Shown here one piece after another: positions 34,984 to 44,339 of a stretch of 64,000 nucleotides of DNA. The DNA comes from Zeimonas sp039807785 (GTDB lineage: Bacteria > Pseudomonadota > Gammaproteobacteria > Burkholderiales > Burkholderiaceae_E). Every line of letters starts with the position of its first letter. Within the stretch, counting starts at the first letter, position 1. The notes under the pieces are model-generated. The model worked only from the letters and a program-made list of their open reading frames with translations. It did no database searches and was not told the origin of the DNA. Location of the stretch: NCBI GenBank assembly GCA_039807785.1, contig JBDHRX010000002.1, positions 45,405 through 109,404 of the forward strand. Direction: 5' to 3'. A program made the translations under genes and the position numbers.

Positions 34984-36320
34984 TGCCGGTCCGCGCGAAC
35001 GGCGGCGTGCCCGGCGCCGAGTCGCGCCGGAGTCGGGCGCCCGGCCTGGCGGGCGGCGCGTTGCCGCGGCCACGTCGCGGCACTCGCTTTCGTCGCGAGG
35101 TCGGTGACGCGCGCGGTGCCGAGCGCTGCGACCGCCAAGTAATACATCATGTCCCAGTTGCCGATGTTGACGAAGGCGCCGCCGACGCCGAAGCCGACCA
35201 AGCTTACCTGAATCATGCGCACCAGCAGGGCCATCGCCGCACCGTCCTCGAGGCGCATCGATTGACGGACGACGCGCCGGCAGCGCGACCAGACGTAGAG
35301 CCAGATGAACCCGAACAGCGCGAAGCCGATCCAGCCGTGCTCGCCGATCGACTGGAAGTAGATGCTGTGCGACGCATGGACGTCTTCCGGGTCGGGCGCG
35401 TAGCGGGCGAAGACGCGCGGGCTGTAGTATTCGAAGCCCCCGCCGGTGAGGCGATCGTTGGCGATGTTGACCGCGGTGTGCCAGACGTTGATCCGCCCCA
35501 TCGCCGAGGCGTCTTCCTTGTAGGTCTTGATCGTCTCCATCCGCTGCCAGTACTCGTCGGGCATGAACGAGACCAGCGCGGCGGCGACGATGACGCCGAC
35601 GAGGCCGACCGCGAACTTGTGGTGGCTCTTGAGCAGCAGGAACGCCGACATCGCGGCGATGCCGAGGAAGGCGCTGCGCGAGTGCGAGCCGAAGATCGAG
35701 ACGGCGGTCATCAGCGCCGAGAAGACGATCAGCGCGCGCAGCCACTTGCGCTGCGCCTGGGTGAAGAGCCAGTACATCAGCGGCAGCGTCACCACCAGGC
35801 CGACCGCGAGGTGGTTGTTGTCCTGGATCGCGCTTTCGGGCGGACCCCAGACCAGGAAGTCGCCGCCGTTGGCGAGGGTGAAGAGCCCCCCCTTCAGGCC
35901 GAAGAAGCCGACGCTGCAGGCTACCACCCAGACCAGTTGCTTGACGCGTTCCCAGTCGGTCAGCAGGCTCAGCGTAACGAGGCACATCAGGTGCACCTTC
36001 ATGACCTGGGTCCAACGATAGCCGGCTTGCGCCGGATCGAAGGCGAAGATCGAGGTCACGCCCATCCACGCGAGATAGAGCAGGATCGGGAAGTAGCGCT
36101 TGATGCCGTCGCCGAGCATGCGCTCCTGCGTGGCCAGCATGCCGACCATGGTGACGCCGGCGTAGGCCATCGCCCAGGGCATCGAGTAGGCGAAGCCCCA
36201 GGTGAAGCGGTGCGGGTTGGCCAGGCTGATGACCGCGAACATCAGTGCGCCCAGGAACGGGCGCTTCAACGAGACCGGCAGCAGGCCGATCAGGACCAGC
36301 GTGAGGATGACGTCACGCAT
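34980..36320 (-). CDS. XrtA-associated O-antigen ligase/polymerase (TIGR03097-like)
   Basis: A 446-residue membrane protein of the Wzy/WaaL superfamily with multiple hydrophobic helices. MRDVILTLVLIGLLPVSLKRPFLG and ANPHRFTWGFAYSMPW at the N-terminus match the XrtA-associated polymerase. A large periplasmic loop contains GGGFEYYSPRVFARYAPDPEDVHASHSIYFQ, whose His and Arg residues are of the kind needed for glycan transfer (written here as separate short blocks: GGGFEYYSPRVF, DVHASHSIYFQ). It should polymerise or ligate repeat units. The C-terminal 40 residues are Ala/Arg-rich and unlike the family core. It overlaps the amidotransferase by 8 bases. Confidence 0.88.
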   Translation of the reverse strand: MRDVILTLVLIGLLPVSLKRPFLGALMFAVISLANPHRFTWGFAYSMPWAMAYAGVTMVGMLATQERMLGDGIKRYFPILLYLAWMGVTSIFAFDPAQAGYRWTQVMKVHLMCLVTLSLLTDWERVKQLVWVVACSVGFFGLKGGLFTLANGGDFLVWGPPESAIQDNNHLAVGLVVTLPLMYWLFTQAQRKWLRALIVFSALMTAVSIFGSHSRSAFLGIAAMSAFLLLKSHHKFAVGLVGVIVAAALVSFMPDEYWQRMETIKTYKEDASAMGRINVWHTAVNIANDRLTGGGFEYYSPRVFARYAPDPEDVHASHSIYFQSIGEHGWIGFALFGFIWLYVWSRCRRVVRQSMRLEDGAAMALLVRMIQVSLVGFGVGGAFVNIGNWDMMYYLAVAALGTARVTDLATKASAATWPRQRAARQAGRPTPARLGAGHAAVRADRQ

Positions 36321-38259
36321 GGAGCGCCGTCTCTCTCGGCGGCGCTGCCCGGTCGCCGGCGAAATCGGACGACGACAGCGTGGCGGCGAAGCGCTCGAAC
36401 ATCAGAAGGCTCCAGATCAGCGCGCTGCGGTCGCGCTGTCCCGACAGGTGCTCGCCGGCGATGCGCGACAGCGCCCGGGGATCGAACAGGCCGGTGTGCG
36501 CCAGGGCCTCGCCTTCGAGCACGCGCTGGACCTCGCTGCGCAGCGGGCCGCGGAACCAGTCGACCAGCGGCACCGCGAAGCCCATTTTCGGGCGGTACAG
36601 CACGTCGTGCGGCAGCAGCGGTTCCATCGCCTTCTTCAGCACCCGCTTGCCTTCCCCGCCGGACAGCTTGAGCGCCGCCGGCAGGCGCGCGGCCCATTCG
36701 ACCAGCTCGTGGTCCATCAGCGGCTCGCGCACCTCGAGCGAGTGCGCCATGCTGGCCCGGTCGACCTTGGTGTTGATGTCGCCGGGCAGGTAGGTCTGGT
36801 AGTCCAGGTACTGGATCAGCGACAGCGGGTCGTCGGTGGGGGCGCGCAAGGCGTGCTCGGCGAAGACGTCGCGCGCGCGGTACCCGCCGAGCCGGCGCCG
36901 GAACGCCGGCGAGAACAGGAACGCGCGGTCGTCGTCGCGGACGATCGACACCGAGTGGCAGTAGGCGTCGACCGCGTCGCGGGCGAGCGCTTGGAAGGTG
37001 GCCCGCGCCCGGAAGATCCGCGGCAAGGCATCGAACTTCGGATAGACGCGCCCGAGCGTGCCGAACAACCGCTGCCGCAGCGCGGCGGGCAGGCGGTCGC
37101 GCAGCGCCTGCTCGCGCACGTGGAACTTGTAGCGCCGGTAGCCGCCGAAGGTCTCGTCGCCGCCGTCGCCCGAGAGCGCGACCGTGACGCGCTTGCGCGC
37201 CAGCTCGCAGACCCGGTAGGTCGGGATGGCCGAGCTGTCGGCGTACGGCTCGTCGTAGAGGCCGGCGAGGCGGTCGATAAGGCCGAAGTCGTCGGCGCGC
37301 ACCGTCTCGGTGTAGTGATCGGTGCGGTAGCGCTCGGCCACCTTCTGCGCGAAGGCCGACTCGTTGAACGAGGCGACGTCGAAGCCGATCGAGCAGGTTT
37401 TCACCGGCGTGTCGGACAGCCCCGCCATCGCCGCGACCACGGCGCTCGAGTCCACGCCGCCCGACAGGAAGGCGCCGAGCGGCACCTCGGCGATCATGCG
37501 CAGCTTCACCGACTCGAGCAGGCGCTCGCGCAGTTGCTCGCAGGCGTCCTCGAGGCCGAGCCCGGCGTCGGGCTCGAAGCGGACATCCCAGTAGCGCCGC
37601 AGGCGCGGGGCGCGCTCGCCGACCCGCCAGGTGAGGGTGTGCGCCGGCGCGAGCTTGGCGGCCCCGCGGTAGATGGTGCGCGGATCGGGCACGTAGCCGA
37701 ACGCGAAGTAGTCCTCGATCGCCCGGTCGTCGAGCTCGCGCGAGAAGCCGGGGTGCGCGACGATGGTCTTCAGCTCGGAGCCGAACAGCAGCTGCCCGTC
37801 GGGCAGCACCGCGTAGTGCAGCGGCTTGACGCCCAGGCGGTCACGGGCCATGAACAGGGTCTGGCGGTTGCGGTCCCAGAGCGCGAACGCGAACATGCCG
37901 CGGAAGCGTTCGACGCAGGCTTCGCCCCATTGCTCCCAGCCGTGGACGATCACCTCGGTGTCGCTGCGCGTGCGGAAGACGTGGCCGGCGGCCTCGAGCT
38001 CGGCCGCGAGCGCCTGGAAGTTGTAGATCTCGCCGTTGAAGACGACGACCACGCTGCGGTCTTCGTTGAACAGCGGCTGCTGGCCGGTCGCGACGTCGAT
38101 GATCGAGAGCCGCCGGTGCCCGAGGCCGACGTGGGGCTCGATGTGCACCGAGCCCTCGTCGGGTCCGCGGTGGAGCTGGATGTCGTTCATGCGGCGCAGC
38201 AGCGCCTCGTCGGGGCGACGCGGTGCGCGCGAATCGAAGATGCCGGTGATGCCGCACAT
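36313..38259 (-). CDS. XrtA-associated amidotransferase 1 (asparagine synthase-like, TIGR03108-like)
   Basis: A 648-residue glutamine-hydrolysing asparagine-synthetase-family protein. It opens MCGITGIFD, with Cys2 as glutaminase nucleophile, then NGEIYNF and RSDTEV for the glutamine pocket. AFLSGGVDSS lies near residue 265, ALSGDGGDETFGGY follows, and KMGFAVPLVDWFRGP closes the active site. It is the only one of the three such proteins in this window with an intact glutaminase. It likely amidates a uronic-acid residue or an activated intermediate. The start is fixed at 38259 by the need for Cys2. Confidence 0.93.
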   Translation of the reverse strand: MCGITGIFDSRAPRRPDEALLRRMNDIQLHRGPDEGSVHIEPHVGLGHRRLSIIDVATGQQPLFNEDRSVVVVFNGEIYNFQALAAELEAAGHVFRTRSDTEVIVHGWEQWGEACVERFRGMFAFALWDRNRQTLFMARDRLGVKPLHYAVLPDGQLLFGSELKTIVAHPGFSRELDDRAIEDYFAFGYVPDPRTIYRGAAKLAPAHTLTWRVGERAPRLRRYWDVRFEPDAGLGLEDACEQLRERLLESVKLRMIAEVPLGAFLSGGVDSSAVVAAMAGLSDTPVKTCSIGFDVASFNESAFAQKVAERYRTDHYTETVRADDFGLIDRLAGLYDEPYADSSAIPTYRVCELARKRVTVALSGDGGDETFGGYRRYKFHVREQALRDRLPAALRQRLFGTLGRVYPKFDALPRIFRARATFQALARDAVDAYCHSVSIVRDDDRAFLFSPAFRRRLGGYRARDVFAEHALRAPTDDPLSLIQYLDYQTYLPGDINTKVDRASMAHSLEVREPLMDHELVEWAARLPAALKLSGGEGKRVLKKAMEPLLPHDVLYRPKMGFAVPLVDWFRGPLRSEVQRVLEGEALAHTGLFDPRALSRIAGEHLSGQRDRSALIWSLLMFERFAATLSSSDFAGDRAAPPRETALHA

Positions 38260-38266
38260 GGGCGGG

Positions 38267-39544
38267 TCAGCTCGCAGGAAAGTCGGGAAGCGTGGCGTTC
38301 GGCGCCGTTCCGGCCGCACGGGGGCAGGCGTCGCCCCAGCCTTTGGGCATCGCGCCGCGACGCACCAGCAGCCGGGTGTACAGATCCTGGTACGCCTCGA
38401 CCATCCTGTCGAGCCCGAACCGCCCGGCGGCCCGCAGGCGGGCCTGCGCGCCGTGACGGGTGCGCAGCGCGGCGTCTCGCGCATAGGATTCCAGCGCCGC
38501 CGTGAGTCCGGCGACATCCTCGGATTCGATCAGCGCGCCGCAGTCGCCGTCGGCGACCAGTTCGGCGTTGCCGCCCACGCGGGTGGCGATCACCGGCAGG
38601 CCGCTGGCCATCGCCTCGAGCAGCGTGTTGTTGATCCCCTCGGCGAGCGAGGGCAGCGCGTAGAGATCGAAGCTGCGCATCAGCGCCGGGATGTCCTGGC
38701 GGTCGCCCGCCATCCAGACGGCTTCGCGCAACGACGGATGCCGGACGCGCTCGCGCAGCGTGTCGGCGAGCGGGCCGTGGCCGACGATCGCGAGCTTCAG
38801 CCGCGCCGCGAGGGCCGGATCGGCGGCGCGCGTGCGCGCGACGAGCGCCTCGAAGGCGCGCACCAGGAGCAGCGGGTTCTTCACATCGGCCAGGCGCCCG
38901 ACGCAGCCCACCACGACCGAGTCGGCGGGCCAGGCGGGGCCGCCGAGCCGGGCGAAATCGCGCGGCGCCTCGTGCACCGGATCGCGCGGACGGAAGCGTT
39001 CGGTGTCGACCCCGTTGCAGATCGAGACGAGCCGGTCGGGCGGAACGCCGACGCGGTCGCGCAGGAACTCGAAGGTGGGCGTGGACAGCGCCACCTGGGC
39101 ATGCACCAGCCGGCGCAGCCAGCGGCGCGTGCGCAGCAGCGACGGGCTGCTGCCGACGATGTCGTGCACTTCCCATCCGTGCTCGCCGTGCACGCGCGCC
39201 GGCACCCGGGCGAGGGTCGCGGCGATCTGCGCCTCGAGCGTGCCGACGTTGCGCGTGTGCACCAGCGCCGGACGCAGCGACCGGAACAGGCGCCACAGGC
39301 GCGGGATCTCGCGCGACAGCGGCCCGGGCCGGCGGTCCAGCCGCAGGACCGCGACCTCCCGGTTGGCGATCCGGTCGGCGATCGGGCCGACGCCGGTGAG
39401 CGAGACGATCGTGTGGCGGAAGCGCTGGGCCGGGAGCCGGTTGACCAGGTTGACCAGTCCGTTTTCCATCCCGCCGGTGTCGAGCCGGTGAACGACGTGG
39501 AGGATGTGGGCGCGCGCGTCGCCCGGGGCCGCCGGGCGCTTCAT
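38267..39544 (-). CDS. Glycosyltransferase, TIGR03088-like (XrtA/PEP-CTERM)
   Basis: A 425-residue GT4 transferase. ILHVVHRLDTGGMENGLVNL at the N-terminus is the second XrtA-associated sugar transferase hallmark; SICNGVDTERF and LYALPSLAEGINNTLLEAMASG carry the donor-binding residues. It adds a sugar to the repeat unit. ATG at 39544 overlaps the stop of xrtA, and its stop is 7 bases before the amidotransferase start at 38259. Its position between exosortase and amidotransferase is the usual arrangement of this locus. Confidence 0.92.
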   Translation of the reverse strand: MKRPAAPGDARAHILHVVHRLDTGGMENGLVNLVNRLPAQRFRHTIVSLTGVGPIADRIANREVAVLRLDRRPGPLSREIPRLWRLFRSLRPALVHTRNVGTLEAQIAATLARVPARVHGEHGWEVHDIVGSSPSLLRTRRWLRRLVHAQVALSTPTFEFLRDRVGVPPDRLVSICNGVDTERFRPRDPVHEAPRDFARLGGPAWPADSVVVGCVGRLADVKNPLLLVRAFEALVARTRAADPALAARLKLAIVGHGPLADTLRERVRHPSLREAVWMAGDRQDIPALMRSFDLYALPSLAEGINNTLLEAMASGLPVIATRVGGNAELVADGDCGALIESEDVAGLTAALESYARDAALRTRHGAQARLRAAGRFGLDRMVEAYQDLYTRLLVRRGAMPKGWGDACPRAAGTAPNATLPDFPAS

Positions 39545-41154
39545 CGCAGGTGTCCGCGCGAGACCGCGGCGGCGGCCGGCGCGAGCGCCGCGGCCGCACC
39601 GGCCAGTCGCCCATGGGCCGACTGCAGCGCCGCGCTGCCGTCGTCGTCGAGCGGCGCGGCGAGCACGAGGGCCAGCGAATGGTCGCCCTGGCCGGTCGCG
39701 AGCGACCACGCGGTCGCCGCCTTGGCGCGATAGGCGCTCGACGACTGCCGGCCGTCGACCGCGTACCAGGTCCAGACGAGCAGCGATTCGCCGCCGGCGC
39801 GGCGCAGCCGGTAGGTCGCGACATCGCCGAACGGGGTGGTTTCGGTGCCGCTGCCGCGGATCGTCCACTGGGGGTCGTCGAGGCGCACCAGCGCGTTGCG
39901 CGCGTGGATCATCTCCTGCGATTCGTGCTGGCGGGCGTAGTAGAAGGCGTGCACTTCGACTGGCCGGCCGTCGACGCGGTGCGCGCTGCGCACGGTCTCG
40001 CGCGGGTCCTGGTAGGCGGGCGCGAAGGGCAGGGACGGGGCCGGCGGGAACCCGGCGAGCGCGGTGCGCAGCGCCGGTCCGATCGCCACCGGATCGGTCG
40101 CGTCGAGCATCGCCCCGGCGATGGGGCGCCAGGCGAGCACCGCCACCACCGCGGCGATGGCCACGGCGCGGTCGAGCCGGAAGCCGGCGGCGGAGAGGGG
40201 CATCGCGACCGAGGCCGTCGCCGGGGCGGCCGCCGCGGCGCCGTCGGCCGGCCCGAGGGCGGCCGCTCGCGGACGGGCCTCCGGTTCGTTCCAGCGCGAG
40301 CCGAACCAGAACATGCCCGCCATCACGATGCCGAAGAACAGCCAGCCGTAGATCAGGTGGTCGACCCCGGCGGCGATCTTCATGTCGGACAGGTGCCCGA
40401 GCATGACGATCAGGTAGGCCCGGACCCAGTTGGCGATGACCGGCACCACGATCGCCAGCGCGACGAAGGTCAGCCGGTAGCGCAGCGCGCGGAACTGCAG
40501 GTAGGCGTAGAGCACGCCCAGCGCCAGCGAGGCGATCAGGTAGCGCAGGCCGCTGCAGGCCTCGACCACCGACCAGCGCCCGCTCGGGACCATGAAATGC
40601 AGCCCCTCGCGATAGACCGGCACCCCGGACCAGCGCAATGCGGTCACGGTCGCGTCGGCGGTGTAGTCCATCATGATCGGGGTCAGGAACTCTCCGACCG
40701 GCACCGCGAAGAACAGGAACGCGAGCGGGAACGCCAGCGCGCGGGCGATCGCGGGGCCGGTCGCCAGCAGCACGGTGGCCGGGATGATCGCGACCGCCGC
40801 GAACTCCTCGATCGAGGAGACGCCGCCCAGCCGGCCGGTGAGCCAGAGGGCGCCGCAGCCGATCACGAGCGCCAGCGCGGGCCACCAGGTGCGGGGCTCG
40901 ACCTGGGCCCAGTCGTCGCGGCGGCGCCAGATCATCCAGGCCGCGCACGGCAGCGCGATGAAGCCGTGCGCGTAGGTCTCGGAGGTCCACCAGACGCGGG
41001 CCATCGCCATCCAGGCGTCGGGGAAGGCTGCGATCGAGAGCAGGCACGCGGCCACGAACACCGCGAACACCGGCAGCCAGCGTCGCGACGGCGTCGCCTG
41101 CGCCGCCGGGCCGGGGAGGGCGTCGCGCGCATCGTACGGGAGCCGGCTCGCCAT
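39541..41154 (-). CDS. xrtA: Exosortase A with C-terminal EpsI domain
   Basis: A 537-residue membrane transpeptidase that cleaves PEP-CTERM sorting signals and releases or attaches exported proteins at the cell surface. About eight hydrophobic segments fill residues 25-280. The catalytic residues are visible: C200 in VVEACSGLRYL, R245 in ANWVRAY and H266 in GVDHLIYGW. After about residue 330 an EpsI domain begins, with FYYARQHESQEMIHARN and WYAVDGR, as in many exosortase A proteins. It lies in the middle of the EPS operon. No PEP-CTERM substrate gene is visible in this window, so its substrates are encoded elsewhere. Confidence 0.95.
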   Translation of the reverse strand: MASRLPYDARDALPGPAAQATPSRRWLPVFAVFVAACLLSIAAFPDAWMAMARVWWTSETYAHGFIALPCAAWMIWRRRDDWAQVEPRTWWPALALVIGCGALWLTGRLGGVSSIEEFAAVAIIPATVLLATGPAIARALAFPLAFLFFAVPVGEFLTPIMMDYTADATVTALRWSGVPVYREGLHFMVPSGRWSVVEACSGLRYLIASLALGVLYAYLQFRALRYRLTFVALAIVVPVIANWVRAYLIVMLGHLSDMKIAAGVDHLIYGWLFFGIVMAGMFWFGSRWNEPEARPRAAALGPADGAAAAAPATASVAMPLSAAGFRLDRAVAIAAVVAVLAWRPIAGAMLDATDPVAIGPALRTALAGFPPAPSLPFAPAYQDPRETVRSAHRVDGRPVEVHAFYYARQHESQEMIHARNALVRLDDPQWTIRGSGTETTPFGDVATYRLRRAGGESLLVWTWYAVDGRQSSSAYRAKAATAWSLATGQGDHSLALVLAAPLDDDGSAALQSAHGRLAGAAAALAPAAAAVSRGHLR

Positions 41155-41165
41155 CGCGGAATGCC

Positions 41166-42251
41166 TCAGCCGAGCCCGCGTACCAGGTACGGGCCGATCG
41201 CGTTGACCAGCCAGCGGGGAAGGCGCCGCCAGGTCGCGATCAGCAGCCGGTACTTCGGGTTCAGCGGATTGTTCTGCGGGATCGCGTCGCGCTTGAAGAG
41301 CCGGTACTCGTAGGTGAGCGGCGTGGGCTCGAAGCCCCAGTTCTTCTTGAAGTCGAACGGGCCGGTGCCGCGCTTGCTGCGTCCGTAGTTGAAGACGCGG
41401 TAGCCGCGATCGGCGCAGCGTCGCATCAGCTCCCAGTACTTGAAGTCGTTGGCGGCAAGGTCGCGCGCGCGCACGTGGTCGCCCGCGTGCATCGGCAGCG
41501 CCTCGTCGCGGAAGTACAGGTTGAATACGCCGCTGACCGGCGTGCCCTGCGGGTCGCGCACCACCAGGATGTCGGCGCGCTCGCCGAAGGCCTCGAGCAT
41601 CAGCGCGAAGAAGCGCCGGCTGTGCGCCGGGGTGCCGTGCCGGTGGACGTTGTCGGCGAACAGCGCGAAGAAGGCATCGAGGTCGCCGGTTTCGCCGGTG
41701 AGCCCCGCCTTGATCCCCTTGCGCACCATCGCGCGCTGCTTGCGCGGGATCGCGTTCATGTTCGCGTCGTGGTCGGCGCCGATCGGCTTGCGGAACACGA
41801 CGTACAGGTCCTGCGACGGCCAGCCGCGGTGGGAAGCGCCGAGACTGCGGTACTCGAGGTGATCGACGCCGAGCTCGCGCGCCAGCGCCTCGGCGCGGGC
41901 GTCGAGCGCGTCGAGCGTCTCGCGGTCCTCGCCCAGCGGGCCGGCGTACGGGCAGAAGGGCAGGCTGACCAGCGCGTGGCCGAACAGCAGCGTCTTCACC
42001 TGCGCCAGCGGCAGCACGCCGACCACCCTGCCGGCGCGCCGCGCGACCAGGAAGTGGGGGCGGTGGCCGAACGCCTCGGCCAGCACCCGGCGCCAGGCCC
42101 AGTCGTGGTAGATCGTCGAGGCCGGATGGCGCTCGATCCAGTCCTGCCAGTCGCGCGCGTCGTGGTCGCCCGCGAGGGCGATCGTGACGGGCCCGGCCGC
42201 CTTCGGCGGGGTCGCGGAATCGACGGGCCAGGCTTCGGTGACGGCGTTCAT
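41166..42251 (-). CDS. FemAB-like XrtA/PEP-CTERM-associated protein (TIGR03019-like)
   Basis: A 361-residue double-GNAT protein of the FemAB superfamily that accompanies exosortase A. The N-terminal half shows YHDWAWRRVLAEAFGHRPHF and GVLPLAQVK; the C-terminal half has PVSGVFNLYF, NDFKYWELMRRCADRGYRVF and NYGRSKRGTGPFDFKKNWGF. Relatives add amino acids to peptidoglycan precursors, so transfer of an aminoacyl group to a glycan or to an activated intermediate is plausible. Start at 42251 was chosen because an extended version runs only into low-complexity sequence. It follows the deacetylase by 50 bases. Confidence 0.93.
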   Translation of the reverse strand: MNAVTEAWPVDSATPPKAAGPVTIALAGDHDARDWQDWIERHPASTIYHDWAWRRVLAEAFGHRPHFLVARRAGRVVGVLPLAQVKTLLFGHALVSLPFCPYAGPLGEDRETLDALDARAEALARELGVDHLEYRSLGASHRGWPSQDLYVVFRKPIGADHDANMNAIPRKQRAMVRKGIKAGLTGETGDLDAFFALFADNVHRHGTPAHSRRFFALMLEAFGERADILVVRDPQGTPVSGVFNLYFRDEALPMHAGDHVRARDLAANDFKYWELMRRCADRGYRVFNYGRSKRGTGPFDFKKNWGFEPTPLTYEYRLFKRDAIPQNNPLNPKYRLLIATWRRLPRWLVNAIGPYLVRGLG

Positions 42252-42301
42252 CGGCGGGAGCAAGCGGGGCTGCGGTGGACGTGGGCGGAGCGGCCGGCGC
42301 G

Positions 42302-43186
42302 TCAGTGCGACAGGTGCCGGGCGAAGACGCGATCGACCCGGTCCCAGCGGAAGTCGGCCAGCAGGCGATCCAGGCGCGCCGCCATCCGTTCCAGGTTCAG
42401 GTAGTGGCGGAAGCGCGATTTCGCCCCGGCCGCGCCGATGCGCGGCTGCTGCGGATCGACTTCCCACGGATGGAAGTAGAAGATGCAAGGCTGCCCGTCC
42501 TGCCGGTTGATGCGCCGGATGCTCCAGCGCGATACCGGGTAGGGAAGCAGGCGGAAGTAGCCGCCGCCCGAGGCGGGCAGGTTGCGGCCCAGCAGCCGCA
42601 GCGAGCTTGGCGGGATCTCGACCACGCCGGAGCCGGTGCGCCAGGCGAAGCGCGGCGCCTCGGGCATCCCGTAGTGGTCGTGGGCGATCGGGTACACGCT
42701 CGAGCTGTAGCGATGGCCGGTCTCGGCGATGACGTCGTGGGCCCAGAGATTGCCTTCGCCGATCGAGAAGCTGGGCGCCCGGTAGCCGGTGACGGCGACG
42801 CCGCCGATGTCCTCGAGGATCGTCTTCGCGACGGCGAGGTCTTCCCGGAAGGCCTCGGGGGTCTGGTCGCTCGCGCGCAGGTGGCCGTAGCCGTGGCTGG
42901 CGAGTTCGTGTCCGCGGGCGACGATGTCTTTCACCAGGGCAGGATAGCGTTCCGCGATCCAGCCGAGCGTGAAGAAAGTGGCCTTCGTCGCGTGACGGTC
43001 GAGCAGGTCGAGGATGAGAGAGACATTGCGCTCGACGCGGCACTCCATCCGGTCCCAGCGGTCGCGCTCGATGTAGGGGGCGAACGCGGCGACCTGGAAG
43101 TAGTCCTCGACGTCGATCGACATCGCGTTGACGGGCGGCGCGCCGTGCGCGCGGCCGGCCGGGAGGGCATCGGCGGGAGCGGTCAC
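42302..43186 (-). CDS. XrtA system polysaccharide deacetylase (TIGR03006-like)
   Basis: A 294-residue NodB-type deacetylase specific to exosortase loci. The motif AMSIDVEDYFQV supplies D25 and D28, and ELASHGYGHLRAS supplies the His pair. PCIFYFHPWEVDPQQPR is diagnostic for this subfamily. It should deacetylate HexNAc residues of the exopolysaccharide; no signal peptide is visible. GTG at 43186 overlaps the ATPase stop by four bases, which makes this the best start. It is the second deacetylase here, and sequence similarity to the one at 28756 is limited to the catalytic motifs. Confidence 0.93.
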   Translation of the reverse strand: MTAPADALPAGRAHGAPPVNAMSIDVEDYFQVAAFAPYIERDRWDRMECRVERNVSLILDLLDRHATKATFFTLGWIAERYPALVKDIVARGHELASHGYGHLRASDQTPEAFREDLAVAKTILEDIGGVAVTGYRAPSFSIGEGNLWAHDVIAETGHRYSSSVYPIAHDHYGMPEAPRFAWRTGSGVVEIPPSSLRLLGRNLPASGGGYFRLLPYPVSRWSIRRINRQDGQPCIFYFHPWEVDPQQPRIGAAGAKSRFRHYLNLERMAARLDRLLADFRWDRVDRVFARHLSH

Positions 43187-44328
43187 GGCGAGTCGCGCTC
43201 CGTCGCGTCGGCGCCTGCCGGGCGGCCGCGCAGCAGGCGCAGCACCTTCTTGAGCGCGCCGAAGATCATCCCGGTGGCCGACTCGAGCATCTCGACCCGT
43301 TGCTCGAGCTCGGCCACGCGGCCGTCGGCGGGGGCGCGGCCGTTGGCGCGGGCGCCGCGTGCCGGGCCCGGGAGCCCGGTGGCGAGGCCGTTCGCCGCGG
43401 GCGATTCCTCGCCGTCGAGGCCGTCGAGCGCTTCGGCGCCGGCATCGCGATCGTCCGCTGCCGCGTCGGCCGCAGTGTCGGCCGCCGTGGCATCGCGCTG
43501 GAAGCCGCGCCGCGGGCCGAGCTCCATGCGCAATTCCTCGGCGACGTCGACGACGTCCTGCTCGCCGAGCTGGTGGCGCTCGGCGAGAAAGCCGCTGAGC
43601 AGCAGGCGGTCGGCCAGGGTGTTGATCCGCCTCGGGATGCCGTGGGTGATCGTGAAGATCCGGTCGAACGCCGCGGCGTCGAAGACGGGGTCGTTCTTCC
43701 AGCCGACATGCACCAGCCGGTGCTCGATGTACTGCTGCGTCTCGGCGCGATCGAGCGGGCCGAGGTGGTACGCGGCGATGATGCGCTGCTTGAGCTGGCG
43801 CATCTCGGGGCGCTGCATCAGGTCGCGCAGCTCGGGCTGGCCGAGCAGGAAGCTCTGGAGGATCGCCTTGGTGCCGACCTGGAAGTTCGACAGCATGCGC
43901 AGTTCCTCGATCGCGCGTGCCCCGAGGTTCTGCGCTTCGTCGACGATCAGCAGCGCACGCTTGCCTTCCGCCTGCAGCTGGCGCAGGTACTGCTCCAGCC
44001 GGATCAGCAGCGTCGACTTGTCGTGCGTGTCGGTGGGCAGCCCGAACGAGCTGGCGACGATGCGCACCAGGTCCTCGGCCTCGAGTTGCGTGGTCACGAT
44101 CTGCACCGGCACCACGTTGTCGACCGGGAGCCGGCGCAGCAGTTGCTGCACCAGCGTGGTCTTGCCGGCGCCGACCTCGCCGGTGACGACGATGAACCCC
44201 TCGGCCTGGTGCAGCCCGTATTCGAGATAGGCCATCGCGCGGCGGTGGCCGCGGCTGCCGAAGAAGAACTCGGGGTCGGGGCTGAGCTGGAACGGCTTGG
44301 CGGACAGTCCGTAGAACGACTCGTACAT
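43183..44328 (-). CDS. XrtA/PEP-CTERM system ATPase (TIGR03015-like)
   Basis: A 381-residue AAA/ExeA-like ATPase. The opening MYESFYGLSAKPFQLSPDPE is typical. Walker A is G50-EVGAGKTT (residues 50-58), Walker B is LLIVDEAQ (D130, E131), and LLGQPELRDLMQRPEMRQL carries sensor 1. After about residue 275 the tail is Ala/Asp-rich, followed by a predicted coiled coil AELEQRVEMLES. It probably powers or regulates an export or assembly step in the envelope. It lies between the outer-membrane protein and deacetylase genes, as in other XrtA loci. Confidence 0.95.
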   Translation of the reverse strand: MYESFYGLSAKPFQLSPDPEFFFGSRGHRRAMAYLEYGLHQAEGFIVVTGEVGAGKTTLVQQLLRRLPVDNVVPVQIVTTQLEAEDLVRIVASSFGLPTDTHDKSTLLIRLEQYLRQLQAEGKRALLIVDEAQNLGARAIEELRMLSNFQVGTKAILQSFLLGQPELRDLMQRPEMRQLKQRIIAAYHLGPLDRAETQQYIEHRLVHVGWKNDPVFDAAAFDRIFTITHGIPRRINTLADRLLLSGFLAERHQLGEQDVVDVAEELRMELGPRRGFQRDATAADTAADAAADDRDAGAEALDGLDGEESPAANGLATGLPGPARGARANGRAPADGRVAELEQRVEMLESATGMIFGALKKVLRLLRGRPAGADATERDSP

Positions 44329-44339
44329 CTTTGGTCCGC

